Part shown: piece after piece, positions 46,790 through 55,359 of the stretch
How the letters are laid out: every line of letters starts with the position of its first letter
How positions within the stretch are numbered: position 1 is the stretch's first letter
Source of the DNA: CBDCUI01 sp965223115
GTDB taxonomy: Bacteria > Pseudomonadota > Gammaproteobacteria > UBA4575
Assembly (NCBI GenBank): GCA_965223115.1
Contig: OZ244982.1
Span: 1,178,001-1,242,000 of the forward strand
Length of the DNA: 64,000 nucleotides
Direction of reading: 5' to 3'
The notes under the pieces: generated by a model
Database searches by the model: none
Seen by the model: the letters and a program-made list of their open reading frames with translations, nothing else
What the model was told of the DNA's origin: nothing
Translations under genes and position numbers: made by a program

Positions 46790-47971
46790 TTACATTATTT
46801 GATTAAAAATTCTAAACCCAGCAACATATGTACCAATTGCCGAACCCAAACTACTCAAAATAAAAACCAATAAAATTCTTGCAACTCTATTTTTACGCCA
46901 ACCCTTAACAGTAGTCGTATCATTACGTAACTCTCCAAAGTCTTTAACGGTTGGCTTACGTAAAAATAACTCCATTGCTGCAGTTACCATGCCTGCTCCA
47001 ATCGTTGGATTTAACGATGTAATTGGTGCAGCTAAAAATGCCACCAAAATCGTAACCATATGAGCGCCTGCAATAGCAGCACCAAAAGCAGATAACCCTC
47101 CGTTAATCACAATCCACTGCCAAATTAAACTCCACCCTAAGTCAGGACTTTTCTGAAAACCAAGATAGAAACCTATCAATACTAAAACGACTATTAGCCA
47201 AGGAATAAATTTAAACCAAGATTTTTTTCTTGGTACTATATCTAGTGTGTTTATTGTGCGCTCAGCATCAAGTTGTCCATTCTCTAAATACGCTTTAATA
47301 CCTTTCATATGGCCTGCACCGACTATTGCTAAAATACTTTTATTTTTATACTCATTAGCAACATGTAATAACTTCGCGGCCATATATTGATCTCGCTCAT
47401 CAATCAGCGGTAAAAATAACTCTTTTGCATCTTCTGAAAATTGTGTGAAAGTAGTTTCGAGTATATCTCCACTCTTTAATTGCTCAATTTCTTCTTCAGT
47501 AACTTCATCTCGTGACAAGACGCTACTAAATAGCCCTGCAATTAAAAATATTCGCTTCCAAAACGGCACATTACTATATACTCGCTTAAGCGTAGTGCCT
47601 ACTTCACGATCAATTAATACCAAAGGTAATTCATGTTTTTCAGCTTCTGCAATGGCTGTCTTCATTTCAATACCAGGTTCGATACCAAGCTGTTCAGCTA
47701 GTCTCTGCTGATAGGCTCCAAGCGCCAAACTTGCAGTAACCATACTCGCCTTACCTTGACGAATGACATCAAACAAATCCATCTCCGCAAGTAAACTTGG
47801 TTTCATTATTGAGTTATAACGGCTTTGGCATAATTCTATACATACAATGTCATAATCTTTTGAACGAATCATGCATTGAACCGTATCTGCACTAGTACGA
47901 GACACATGTGCCGTACCCAAAATTGTTACATTACTTTTATTTACAACAAGCTTATGAAGTGGTTCAGACAC
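46790..47971 (-). CDS. TraB/PrgY-family membrane protein
   Basis: 393 residues. A TraB domain (about 10-230) with VTILGTAHVSRTSADTV and AKLLHVANEYKNKSILAIVGAGHMKGI, then a C-terminal membrane domain of about five helices (about 255-390; FLAAPITSLNPTIGAGMVTA). This layout is that of bacterial PrgY/TraB proteins, some of which limit pheromone peptides and are proposed metalloproteases. The start is GTG, as no ATG is near. Unrelated to the Prc gene it faces. Confidence 0.9.
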   Translation of the reverse strand: MSEPLHKLVVNKSNVTILGTAHVSRTSADTVQCMIRSKDYDIVCIELCQSRYNSIMKPSLLAEMDLFDVIRQGKASMVTASLALGAYQQRLAEQLGIEPGIEMKTAIAEAEKHELPLVLIDREVGTTLKRVYSNVPFWKRIFLIAGLFSSVLSRDEVTEEEIEQLKSGDILETTFTQFSEDAKELFLPLIDERDQYMAAKLLHVANEYKNKSILAIVGAGHMKGIKAYLENGQLDAERTINTLDIVPRKKSWFKFIPWLIVVLVLIGFYLGFQKSPDLGWSLIWQWIVINGGLSAFGAAIAGAHMVTILVAFLAAPITSLNPTIGAGMVTAAMELFLRKPTVKDFGELRNDTTTVKGWRKNRVARILLVFILSSLGSAIGTYVAGFRIFNQIM

Positions 47972-48034
47972 AATCAGATATTAGAGGTTATTATTAGAAA
48001 TTAATGTAGTAAAACTAGATTAATACATATCTAG

Positions 48035-48391
48035 TTATTCATATTCGTTATATTTTTTAGAGCTACCTTTAACTTTATCAACAGGATAACGCTTTTCATT
48101 AATTTCAATTTTTCTTTTTGTTATTTCCATCAAATCTACACCTAATTGATCTGACAGTCTTAATAGAAAAATAAATATATCTGCAAGCTCAAAAGCGACG
48201 GCTGCATGACGTTGTGGTGTTAGTTCTGCACTTTGTCTTTCTGTCATCCATTGAAAATGTTCAACTAACTCAGAAGCTTCAACAGATAACGCCATAGAAA
48301 GATTTTTTGGGCTATGAAATTGCTCCCAATCACGTACCTGAGCAAACTTTTTTAATTTTAACTGCAATTCTTCCAAAATTGGCTCACTCAT
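48035..48391 (-). CDS. MazG-like nucleotide pyrophosphohydrolase (RS21-C6/dCTPase type)
   Basis: 118 residues, the length of the single-domain all-alpha NTP pyrophosphatases. The helix SVEASELVEHFQWM (about 34-47) and the ELADIFIFLLRLSDQLGVDL helix (about 68-87) carry the EExxE/ExxD-type metal ligands. It probably removes non-canonical or excess deoxynucleotides such as dCTP. It overlaps the end of the YihY gene by 8 bases. Confidence 0.92.
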   Translation of the reverse strand: MSEPILEELQLKLKKFAQVRDWEQFHSPKNLSMALSVEASELVEHFQWMTERQSAELTPQRHAAVAFELADIFIFLLRLSDQLGVDLMEITKRKIEINEKRYPVDKVKGSSKKYNEYE

Positions 48392-49778
48392 TTTTATTTT
48401 TCCTTCCAGTGGCGATTGGCGTTACAGCATTATCCATGTATTCATCACTATCATTACCCTGTTGTTTAATAATTTCTTTTATCGTTGTATTACCCAAAAC
48501 TTGACTTAATTCTTTATCTATTACACCAAGCAAAGAATTTATATTTGGTAAAAACTGCGTTAATGTTGATTTGATATGATCATTAGGACCTGGTTCACGC
48601 ACAGTATCGATCACTGTTTTTAAACTCAACTCTTCAAGTGGTCTAGCCGGGGCATATGTTGGCTCATCCGCATCCGTTTTAAGCAATAAACCATGTGCTT
48701 CAAACAGCTGCAATTGATGTTCAATCGATTGTTTTGGTAAATGTAGAATTTCTACCATATCATTAACAGAAACTGGCGGTGAATCATTATAAAAACGTTG
48801 CCCAATCACTGCCATTAATTTCAATGCAAGTTCTTCTTTTTGCTTATTTGATAACGACATCTCGTGTGTATTAATAAATAAATACTCAGGGTACTGTCGA
48901 TAAAATGCAACACTAGAGCCAACCAATAAAATTAACCAACTCCACCATAGCCAAATCATAAAAACAAATAAAAATGCAAAACTTGAATATATTGCAGTAT
49001 AACTAGTTGTAATTGATGCTGAAAAAACAGTTGCAAACATCCAACCTACAGTCTGCCATAATATTCCTGCTGTAATACCACCAGTTAGTGCAGGAATAAC
49101 TCTGACTTTAGCATTTGGGATAAATAAATATGTAAATGTAAATGCTGCAATTATTAACAAGTAAGGAACTAGCTTTGCTCCAATACTTAATAATGTACCG
49201 AATGGCTCAATTGAAATAATCGCTTGTGCAACAGAACTATTCATAGCGGATCCAGTTACCGCTAATGCTACAAAAACTAGCAGTGGACCTATTATGCTTA
49301 CTATTAAATAATTTCCAATTCTTCGAACTAGAGATCCTGTATGCTTAACCCGCCATGTATAGTTAAATGCAAATTCAATTTTTTGTATTAATCTTATTAT
49401 AATCAAAAATAATAACGCTAAACCAATCCCTCCTAGTATCCCCACCTTTATATTATCGACAAACCCCATTATTTGCTGTGCGATTTCTTTCCCCTGCTCA
49501 CCCAATGGTGCTAAATAGTTCAGCAATAACGGTTCCATATGGTTATGCATACCAAAAGCTTTCGCTACAGTGAAACTAACTGCAATGACAGGAACGATAG
49601 ATAGCACAGTAGTAAATACTAAGCTCATAGCACGCAAATTTAGCTGCCCATCTAAGAAATCAATTATCATGATATGCACAAAACGCAGAACACTTAGCGG
49701 CCATGCTTGCCACCACGGCATAGTATTTATATCTGCCTTCCAGATAATTTCGTTAAATTTTTCATTTAGCATCAGCAT
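48384..49778 (-). CDS. YihY-family inner-membrane protein
   Basis: 464 residues. Six or seven helices (about 45-300) with LRAMSLVFTTVLSIVPVIA near the start and ALTGGITAGILWQTVGWMFA, both characteristic of the YihY/RNase BN-like family (the RNase BN activity itself is from another protein). A cytoplasmic winged-helix-like region follows (about 315-420; KLMAVIGQRF..). Member proteins are longer in some Gammaproteobacteria due to this C-terminal extension. Co-transcribed with the MazG-like gene. Confidence 0.92.
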   Translation of the reverse strand: MLMLNEKFNEIIWKADINTMPWWQAWPLSVLRFVHIMIIDFLDGQLNLRAMSLVFTTVLSIVPVIAVSFTVAKAFGMHNHMEPLLLNYLAPLGEQGKEIAQQIMGFVDNIKVGILGGIGLALLFLIIIRLIQKIEFAFNYTWRVKHTGSLVRRIGNYLIVSIIGPLLVFVALAVTGSAMNSSVAQAIISIEPFGTLLSIGAKLVPYLLIIAAFTFTYLFIPNAKVRVIPALTGGITAGILWQTVGWMFATVFSASITTSYTAIYSSFAFLFVFMIWLWWSWLILLVGSSVAFYRQYPEYLFINTHEMSLSNKQKEELALKLMAVIGQRFYNDSPPVSVNDMVEILHLPKQSIEHQLQLFEAHGLLLKTDADEPTYAPARPLEELSLKTVIDTVREPGPNDHIKSTLTQFLPNINSLLGVIDKELSQVLGNTTIKEIIKQQGNDSDEYMDNAVTPIATGRKNKNE

Positions 49779-50000
49779 AGAAAAAGCTTTATGTTCAATG
49801 CAGAAGATAGCTGGATTGTAACAGAATTGAAAGGAACCAAATATAAAACAATGCGGACTTGCTAACGAATAACGATTGGTAGTTAATGGCAGACAAGAGG
49901 AGAAATTATCAAATAATCAGCTAAAAATACTCACATCACACTCAAATCTAAGCATACCTAGCTACTTAGGTTTATTAATAATTTAATGCGATACAGTAGA

Positions 50001-50603
50001 TTATTTTTGTACCCAGTTACCATCAGCAGACTGATACCACGTGCCACTGACAACTTCCTCGACCCAAACTCTGGAGAAAGTAGAACGAATATCAGCTTCC
50101 CACTCAGGATGATTATTTGCTCTGGCAATTTCGGAATATAATGCAGAACGTTCACGGTTTTCATCAGCAACTAGTTTTTTTACTTGATTACGGTTCTTCA
50201 ATGGAATTGACGAGAGATCTCTAACCTGCACTTCAGCATCATTAGTCAGCCCTATTGCTCCATTTTCATAATATGGTTTTAAGCTAGCTGCACGTGCTTT
50301 CATGCTAGCACGTATACTAGTAATAGCTGGTGTATTTATATTGATATCTGCTTCAGCATAAGCAGGAGAAATTAAAATATTTAAAAGTGTAGCTGTTATT
50401 ACAGATGAAGCATTATAAAAACTATTATAACTTGTTTGATCGTTTGTATTTGATTCACTAACATCTTCCTCATCTAATACATCGCGAACAATTACACGTG
50501 CAGCATCTTCTGCCGCAGCCGCTGGAAAATAAATATTTATGGTTACGCATGCTGAAAGAAGAAATGCCAAAGCAAAACTGCTAAAAAATGATTTATGCTG
50601 CAT
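50001..50603 (-). CDS. YdbL-type (DUF1318) lipoprotein with a YnbE-like N-terminal strand
   Basis: 200 residues from the ATG at 50603; earlier starts give a poor leader. A lipoprotein signal ends LLSAC (Cys about 20), followed directly by VTINIYFPAAAAE. The DUF1318 domain fills the C-terminal half (SIRASMKARAASLKPYYENGAIG..). In E. coli, ydbL, ynbE (a small lipoprotein) and ydbH work together; here one protein has both the lipobox with a VTINI strand and the YdbL domain. It is probably co-transcribed with the ydbH-like gene upstream (78-base gap). Confidence 0.84.
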   Translation of the reverse strand: MQHKSFFSSFALAFLLSACVTINIYFPAAAAEDAARVIVRDVLDEEDVSESNTNDQTSYNSFYNASSVITATLLNILISPAYAEADININTPAITSIRASMKARAASLKPYYENGAIGLTNDAEVQVRDLSSIPLKNRNQVKKLVADENRERSALYSEIARANNHPEWEADIRSTFSRVWVEEVVSGTWYQSADGNWVQK

Positions 50604-50681
50604 ATGCCTATCCCTATTTGATTTGTTAGTTAGATTCATAAAGATTTGCAAAAGTTCCTTGCACATTTTTCATATATTTAC

Positions 50682-52772
50682 TTATTGAATAAGTATATCT
50701 TGCGTACTCACTACTCTTTTAAGACGTGCAATTAATACTGGCCAAGACACCTGTTCTGTATAACCTATGATATCAATTCTAGGTACACCTGCACCTTTAA
50801 CGATATAAAATCCTTGACCACTACTAGAAACCCCTCGCATTTCACATGTAGATAATTTTAATTGACAACCGATACCTAGACGATCATAGCTAAAATTATC
50901 AAAAAAGCGCAAAAAACTTTTAGAAAAAATACTCGATGTGCCATTACCAATCTGAGTAAGATTATCTACAGCTGTTTGGCTAATTCGATGTCTTGTTTTA
51001 TCATTTTCCGGAGTTCCTAACCAAGCATCAAACTGTGCAGGCTGCCAGTCAATAAATTGTAAATCTTTAATATACCCGCTAAGTTTACCGGTGATCTCAC
51101 CAAATGAGAAAGTCTCAGTAACAGTACCTAAATCAAGATCTTGAATCTCAATATCTGCATGTACTTTAGGAGTAATATCAAATAAATCCTGTGCCTTAAG
51201 ATTATGTATAGTCGTTGTACCTTCAAATGCCCTGATTAACAGTGCACCTTGAACATCAATATTACCTTGCTTGTAAATTACACTGGGCGCGTAACCAGCC
51301 AAATTCCCTTGCATTTCTGGCCAGCCTAAAACTGAAGATACCTCCATCATAGAAATTGGTGTAAGACTTAAATCCATAGAAATAGTCTGTTCTTGTTGCC
51401 CTGGATACTGCATTACAAAAGATTCAATGTTTAATGATCCATCTAGTATTGGCACATTGGTCTCTTGCATAAGATTCAGTGATTGCCCTTGATTCAGAAA
51501 TGAAAATTCTGTTTCACCCAAACGGAGTTTATATACATCTGCCGATTCAAACCTAATAGAATATTTGCTGCCTAAATATCTTTCCCCCCAACCGATACTT
51601 CCATTTAGATCTGAGAGCGCAAAACGTTGCTGTTGATCGGCAAATGAAACTTTATTAAATTGAAAATTCGCTGCGGTTACATTTGCTTCATCAAGCTGTG
51701 CCTCCCCTCGCAACGAACCGCTTGTTACTAAATCAGAAATATTCGACTCCAGGATGAAGGGTTGAATATAGGTCGTATATGCTGCTGGAAATACGGCTTT
51801 CTCAATAATTAATTGCACAGGAGATACAACTTTCTGCCCTTCAAGATCGATTGATGTTGCCACCTTTAAATAAATCGTATTTTGGTCTTCAATATGTACA
51901 GGCTTAAGGTGAATAGTATTTGTATCTATGGCCCATTCAAAATTCCCATAGACATCTTTTGGAATATCATTAGCATCAATGAAGACAGGGTCTAGATAGA
52001 ACTCACCAGCAAAAACTGTTGAAGCAAATTGATTCTCCCATGATTGATCCACATGAGCAGACTCAAAAGTTAACTTCAATCCAACGGCATCACCAACTAC
52101 TGTACTTTCTTGATTAGTAAATCCTAAGTCTTGTATTACAACTTTGCCCTTTATCCTGTCGATTACTGAATCATTTCCATAAATACTCATATCGCCATCT
52201 GCTTTTCCAACTAACGAATATTCTGCAAAAAGCGAGTGCAGTGGATGCAAACTGGAAAAATGTACATTATTTGTATTTACATGTACCTCCCAGATTTGAT
52301 TGGTCATATTTACTTCTACAGATGCACTACCTTTAGCAAAATGCAAACCTTCTATTTTAAGTGAAAATTCATCATTGCCTTTTAGATGAAAGCTTGCTGG
52401 CGATGCGTCTGCATTAATGAGTGGATCGTTGAATGATAGTTCTCCTTCATCACAGGAGACTGTTTGTATTGAAAATACGCCTTGATTACATATAAATACG
52501 ATATGCTTAAAATGTCTTTTATTATCTGGCAACAAAATCGACTGAACTTCTATCACATAGCGTGATAAAGCGTCTTTTTCTGAGTCAGAATTAAACGTTA
52601 TCCCTTTTAATATAAATCCATGACCCTCTAATTTATCAATCGAAATTGATGTCTTAAATTGTAATGCATCAGCATGCAAGCATGCTAACAGCAGCGCCAA
52701 AGAAAATAATAGGCTAAATTGTCTACAGGATAATTTATATAAGCACAATTTATTTGTTTGCACATATTGCAC
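50682..52772 (-). CDS. YdbH-type AsmA-like lipid-transport bridge protein
   Basis: 696 residues. One export or anchor segment (about 20-36; SLLFSLALLLACLHA) is followed by long repeating beta pattern across the protein, as in AsmA-like bridges. The C-terminal WQPAQFDAWLGTPENDKTRHRISQ and VDNLTQIGNGTSSIFSKSFLRFF segments are typical of YdbH. In E. coli YdbH, YhdP and TamB carry phospholipids to the outer membrane. It is shorter than E. coli YdbH (about 880), so the periplasmic groove would be shorter. The start is GTG and overlaps moeB by 23 bases. Confidence 0.85.
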   Translation of the reverse strand: MQYVQTNKLCLYKLSCRQFSLLFSLALLLACLHADALQFKTSISIDKLEGHGFILKGITFNSDSEKDALSRYVIEVQSILLPDNKRHFKHIVFICNQGVFSIQTVSCDEGELSFNDPLINADASPASFHLKGNDEFSLKIEGLHFAKGSASVEVNMTNQIWEVHVNTNNVHFSSLHPLHSLFAEYSLVGKADGDMSIYGNDSVIDRIKGKVVIQDLGFTNQESTVVGDAVGLKLTFESAHVDQSWENQFASTVFAGEFYLDPVFIDANDIPKDVYGNFEWAIDTNTIHLKPVHIEDQNTIYLKVATSIDLEGQKVVSPVQLIIEKAVFPAAYTTYIQPFILESNISDLVTSGSLRGEAQLDEANVTAANFQFNKVSFADQQQRFALSDLNGSIGWGERYLGSKYSIRFESADVYKLRLGETEFSFLNQGQSLNLMQETNVPILDGSLNIESFVMQYPGQQEQTISMDLSLTPISMMEVSSVLGWPEMQGNLAGYAPSVIYKQGNIDVQGALLIRAFEGTTTIHNLKAQDLFDITPKVHADIEIQDLDLGTVTETFSFGEITGKLSGYIKDLQFIDWQPAQFDAWLGTPENDKTRHRISQTAVDNLTQIGNGTSSIFSKSFLRFFDNFSYDRLGIGCQLKLSTCEMRGVSSSGQGFYIVKGAGVPRIDIIGYTEQVSWPVLIARLKRVVSTQDILIQ

Positions 52773-53520
52773 ATTGTTTATCTTTATTAATTTTAACCGT
52801 ATGCCAATCCATGTTTAATGCATCGATAAGTAAGAGTTTGTTTGATAACGTTTCCCCAAATTTTATTAGCAATTTAATAACTTCTGTCGCCTGGATACAA
52901 CCTACGAGACCTGCTACCGGCCCTAACACACCTGTTTGCGAGCAGCTTTCTTCTAATTCTTCTTGATTTGGAAAAAGACATTGGTAACATGCACTAGCAT
53001 TATCCATAGGAAAAACCATCACCTGCCCTTCAAAACGAATTGCCGCACCTACAACCAAAGGAGTACTTTGATTTACACAAGCTGCATTAATAGCAAAACG
53101 TGATTTAAAATTATCTGTTGCATCAACCACTACATCTACTTTTTTTATTTCGTTTTCAAGCTCTACATCTTCTAAAATAGATTTTATACTACGTACATCA
53201 ACTGTAGCATTTAAACTTGCAATAGTCTGTTTGGCTGATTCCGTTTTAGCTTGGCCTATGTTTTTATCAGAATGAATAATCTGTCGTTGCAAATTCGAAA
53301 GATCTACCTCATCTGGGTCTACTATTGTTATCTTACCCACTCCACATGCAGATAAATACATTGCAACAGGTGAACCAAGACCACCAGCCCCAAATAACAA
53401 TACATGAGAATTTAATAAACTTTGCTGCCCTGCAATATCAATTTGCGGCAGCATGATTTGGCGGCTATATCTCAACAGCTCGTCATCATTAAATTCCACA
53501 CTTTTTACTTGTTTACTCAC
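52750..53520 (-). CDS. moeB: Molybdopterin-synthase adenylyltransferase MoeB
   Basis: 256 residues. E1-like/ThiF fold: YSRQIMLPQIDIAGQQSL (about 18-35), the ATP-binding GAGGLGSPVAMYLSACGVG (about 45-63), DEVDLSNLQRQI and the Zn/Cys segments CYQC (about 180) and CAIC near the end. It activates the C-terminus of MoaD. It could also be ThiF, but seven other molybdenum genes around it favour MoeB. GTG start. Confidence 0.92.
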   Translation of the reverse strand: MSKQVKSVEFNDDELLRYSRQIMLPQIDIAGQQSLLNSHVLLFGAGGLGSPVAMYLSACGVGKITIVDPDEVDLSNLQRQIIHSDKNIGQAKTESAKQTIASLNATVDVRSIKSILEDVELENEIKKVDVVVDATDNFKSRFAINAACVNQSTPLVVGAAIRFEGQVMVFPMDNASACYQCLFPNQEELEESCSQTGVLGPVAGLVGCIQATEVIKLLIKFGETLSNKLLLIDALNMDWHTVKINKDKQCAICANK

Positions 53521-53545
53521 TAAAAATTAACAAAAGTATTGTTTT

Positions 53546-53866
53546 TTAATTTTTATTACGCCTCGCTTCGCCTTCTGCAAATGCTTTTTTTTGTTCCTCG
53601 GTCGCTTCTTTTTGATACTTTGACTTCCATTCAGAATACGGCATACCATAGACTAGCTCCCTAGCTTGCTCATAATCTATAGAAATTCCTTTTTCTTCTG
53701 CTGCTGCAACATACCACTTAGACAAGCAGTTACGGCAAAAATCCGCTAAATTCATTAAATCAATATTTTGAACATCAGTCCTTTTTTGCAAATGCTCTAC
53801 GAGTCTTCTGTATACTGCAGCCTCAATTTCTAATTGATTTTGATCATATTTTCCACTATTCATCAT
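53546..53866 (-). CDS. DUF1244 family protein
   Basis: 106 residues. Whole-length DUF1244: VYRRLVEHLQKRTDVQNIDLMNLADFCRNCLSKWY (about 18-52) and the conserved YGMPYSEWKSKYQ. It is a small, mainly alpha-helical protein of unknown function that is common in Proteobacteria. The spacing to moeB is 25 bases, so co-transcription is possible. The C-terminal tail is charged. Confidence 0.9.
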   Translation of the reverse strand: MMNSGKYDQNQLEIEAAVYRRLVEHLQKRTDVQNIDLMNLADFCRNCLSKWYVAAAEEKGISIDYEQARELVYGMPYSEWKSKYQKEATEEQKKAFAEGEARRNKN

Positions 53867-53952
53867 TTCTTCCTCAAAACAATCTGATACTAATATTATA
53901 TTTATATTTTGTAATATATTTTAAATTTAATAATGTAAGGTAAATTAACTCA

Positions 53953-54564
53953 GTGAAAAGTGCGAATAAGGAAAATGTTACTGGCATCATACTAGCAGGT
54001 GGTCAAGCTAGACGCATGGGTGGACAAGACAAAGGTTTGATTAAGATCAATGGCTTAGCCATGATCGAATATGTTATTAACGCATTAGAGCCACAAGTAG
54101 CTAAAATATTAATTAATGCCAATCGCAACCAAGAAATCTATGCAAAATTTGGCTATCCAGTATTTTCTGACGAATTAACTGATTTCCAAGGACCTCTTGC
54201 CGGCATTGTAGCGGCAATGAAAAAATCAACAACAAAATATATCTGTACATGCCCATGTGATGGGCCGCTTATAGCAAATGATTTAGTAGTTCGCTTATAT
54301 GCTGCAGTGGAAAATCATAACTCCGAAATTGCCGTTGCTCATGATGGCGAACGTATGCAGCCTGTATACGCCTTAATACAATGCAATCTATATGAAAGCC
54401 TAGAAAACTACTTAAACAATGGTGAACGTAAAATTGACCTTTGGTTTGCACAACACAAACTAATTAAAGTAGATTTTAGTGATATTAAAAACTGCTTTAT
54501 GAATATCAATACTCCAGAAGATCAAAATATACTAGCTAAACTCTTAGTTGAGAAAACTAAATGA
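53953..54564 (+). CDS. mobA: Molybdenum cofactor guanylyltransferase MobA
   Basis: 203 residues with GTG start. GT-A type nucleotidyltransferase: ILAGGQARRMGGQDKGL (about 11-27), DFQGPLAGIVAAM (about 77-89) and CPCDGPLI carrying the metal-binding aspartate. It couples GMP to molybdopterin to make MGD. Its stop overlaps the mobB start (ATGA), so the pair is translationally coupled. Confidence 0.95.
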   Translation: MKSANKENVTGIILAGGQARRMGGQDKGLIKINGLAMIEYVINALEPQVAKILINANRNQEIYAKFGYPVFSDELTDFQGPLAGIVAAMKKSTTKYICTCPCDGPLIANDLVVRLYAAVENHNSEIAVAHDGERMQPVYALIQCNLYESLENYLNNGERKIDLWFAQHKLIKVDFSDIKNCFMNINTPEDQNILAKLLVEKTK

Positions 54565-55103
54565 AAACTATCAAATTCAAAAAACCCATAATTGGTTTAT
54601 GTGCTTACAGTGGATCAGGCAAAACTACATTGCTTGAAAAGCTCATTCCTCTCTTAAATCAACACGGCTATCGTGTTGCTGTAATTAAACATGCACACCA
54701 TTCATTTGATATTGATTACCCAGAGAAAGATAGTTATAAAATCAGGAAGTCTGGTGCTCAGCAAATTCTAATTTCCTCTCAAAATCGCTGGGCCCTTATT
54801 CATGAAAACACATCAAACCATCAAGAACTATCTTTACAAAATGCCTTGGCACAACTTGTTGTGGATAATATAGACTTAGTAATTGTAGAAGGATACAAGT
54901 CAGAACCCATTCCCAAAATTGAGATCCATAGGCCAAGCTTGGGAAAACCTTTAATTTCAGCAAATGACGAGGACGTGGTCGCAATTGCTACAGATGCAGG
55001 CAATTTGATTGAAAGTAAGCTGCCAAAACTAGAACTTAATGATCCTAAGCAAATTGCAGAATTTATTGATCAATATATAAACAATACACCCACACAGACA
55101 TAG
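54561..55103 (+). CDS. mobB: Molybdopterin-guanine dinucleotide biosynthesis protein MobB
   Basis: 180 residues. P-loop GTPase with GSGKTT in YSGSGKTTLLEKLI (about 13-26), VIKHAHHSFDIDYPEKDSY (about 41-59) and IVEGYKSEPIPKIEI (about 111-125). It binds GTP and assists MobA. The start overlaps the mobA stop by 4 bases. The last gene of this molybdenum cofactor cluster, followed by the citrate synthase leader. Confidence 0.94.
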   Translation: MKTIKFKKPIIGLCAYSGSGKTTLLEKLIPLLNQHGYRVAVIKHAHHSFDIDYPEKDSYKIRKSGAQQILISSQNRWALIHENTSNHQELSLQNALAQLVVDNIDLVIVEGYKSEPIPKIEIHRPSLGKPLISANDEDVVAIATDAGNLIESKLPKLELNDPKQIAEFIDQYINNTPTQT

Positions 55104-55143
55104 TATGAGTCAAAATCTCTATCTCCACTGCTGAAAACAAAAA

Positions 55144-55152
55144 TGTTATAAT
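55144..55152 (+). promoter_or_regulatory. Extended -10 promoter candidate for gltA
   Basis: TGT-TATAAT gives a TG-n-TATAAT extended -10 element with no matching -35. Transcription from here would leave a leader of about 200 bases before gltA. The element is within an AT-rich stretch, so chance is possible. Confidence 0.38.
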
Positions 55153-55202
55153 TAATGCATATAATAACAAGTTGGTGCCGGCCATAACAGCCATTTACTA
55201 AG

Positions 55203-55298
55203 AGTAACTTTAGTAATAACAGTAAGTTACTTTGTATACATAACCTAACTTATTGCAGTTAAGCTGAAAGAAGTTCTCCACTATTTAAATGGAGAGAA
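55203..55298 (+). promoter_or_regulatory. gltA leader with two stem-loops
   Basis: Two inverted repeats lie between mobB and gltA: AGTAACTT with AAGTTACT (55203-55210 / 55224-55231, an 8-bp stem followed by TTTGT) and TCTCCA with TGGAGA (55275-55280 / 55290-55295, followed by a UC-rich run). The first may end the mob transcript; the second lies 60 bases before the gltA start and could act in the leader. Neither is a textbook terminator. Confidence 0.4.
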
Positions 55299-55359
55299 TC
55301 TCTTTTGGCTAAAGATAAAATTTTTAAATATTCATTTTAAATACTCAGGAGAACGTCAA

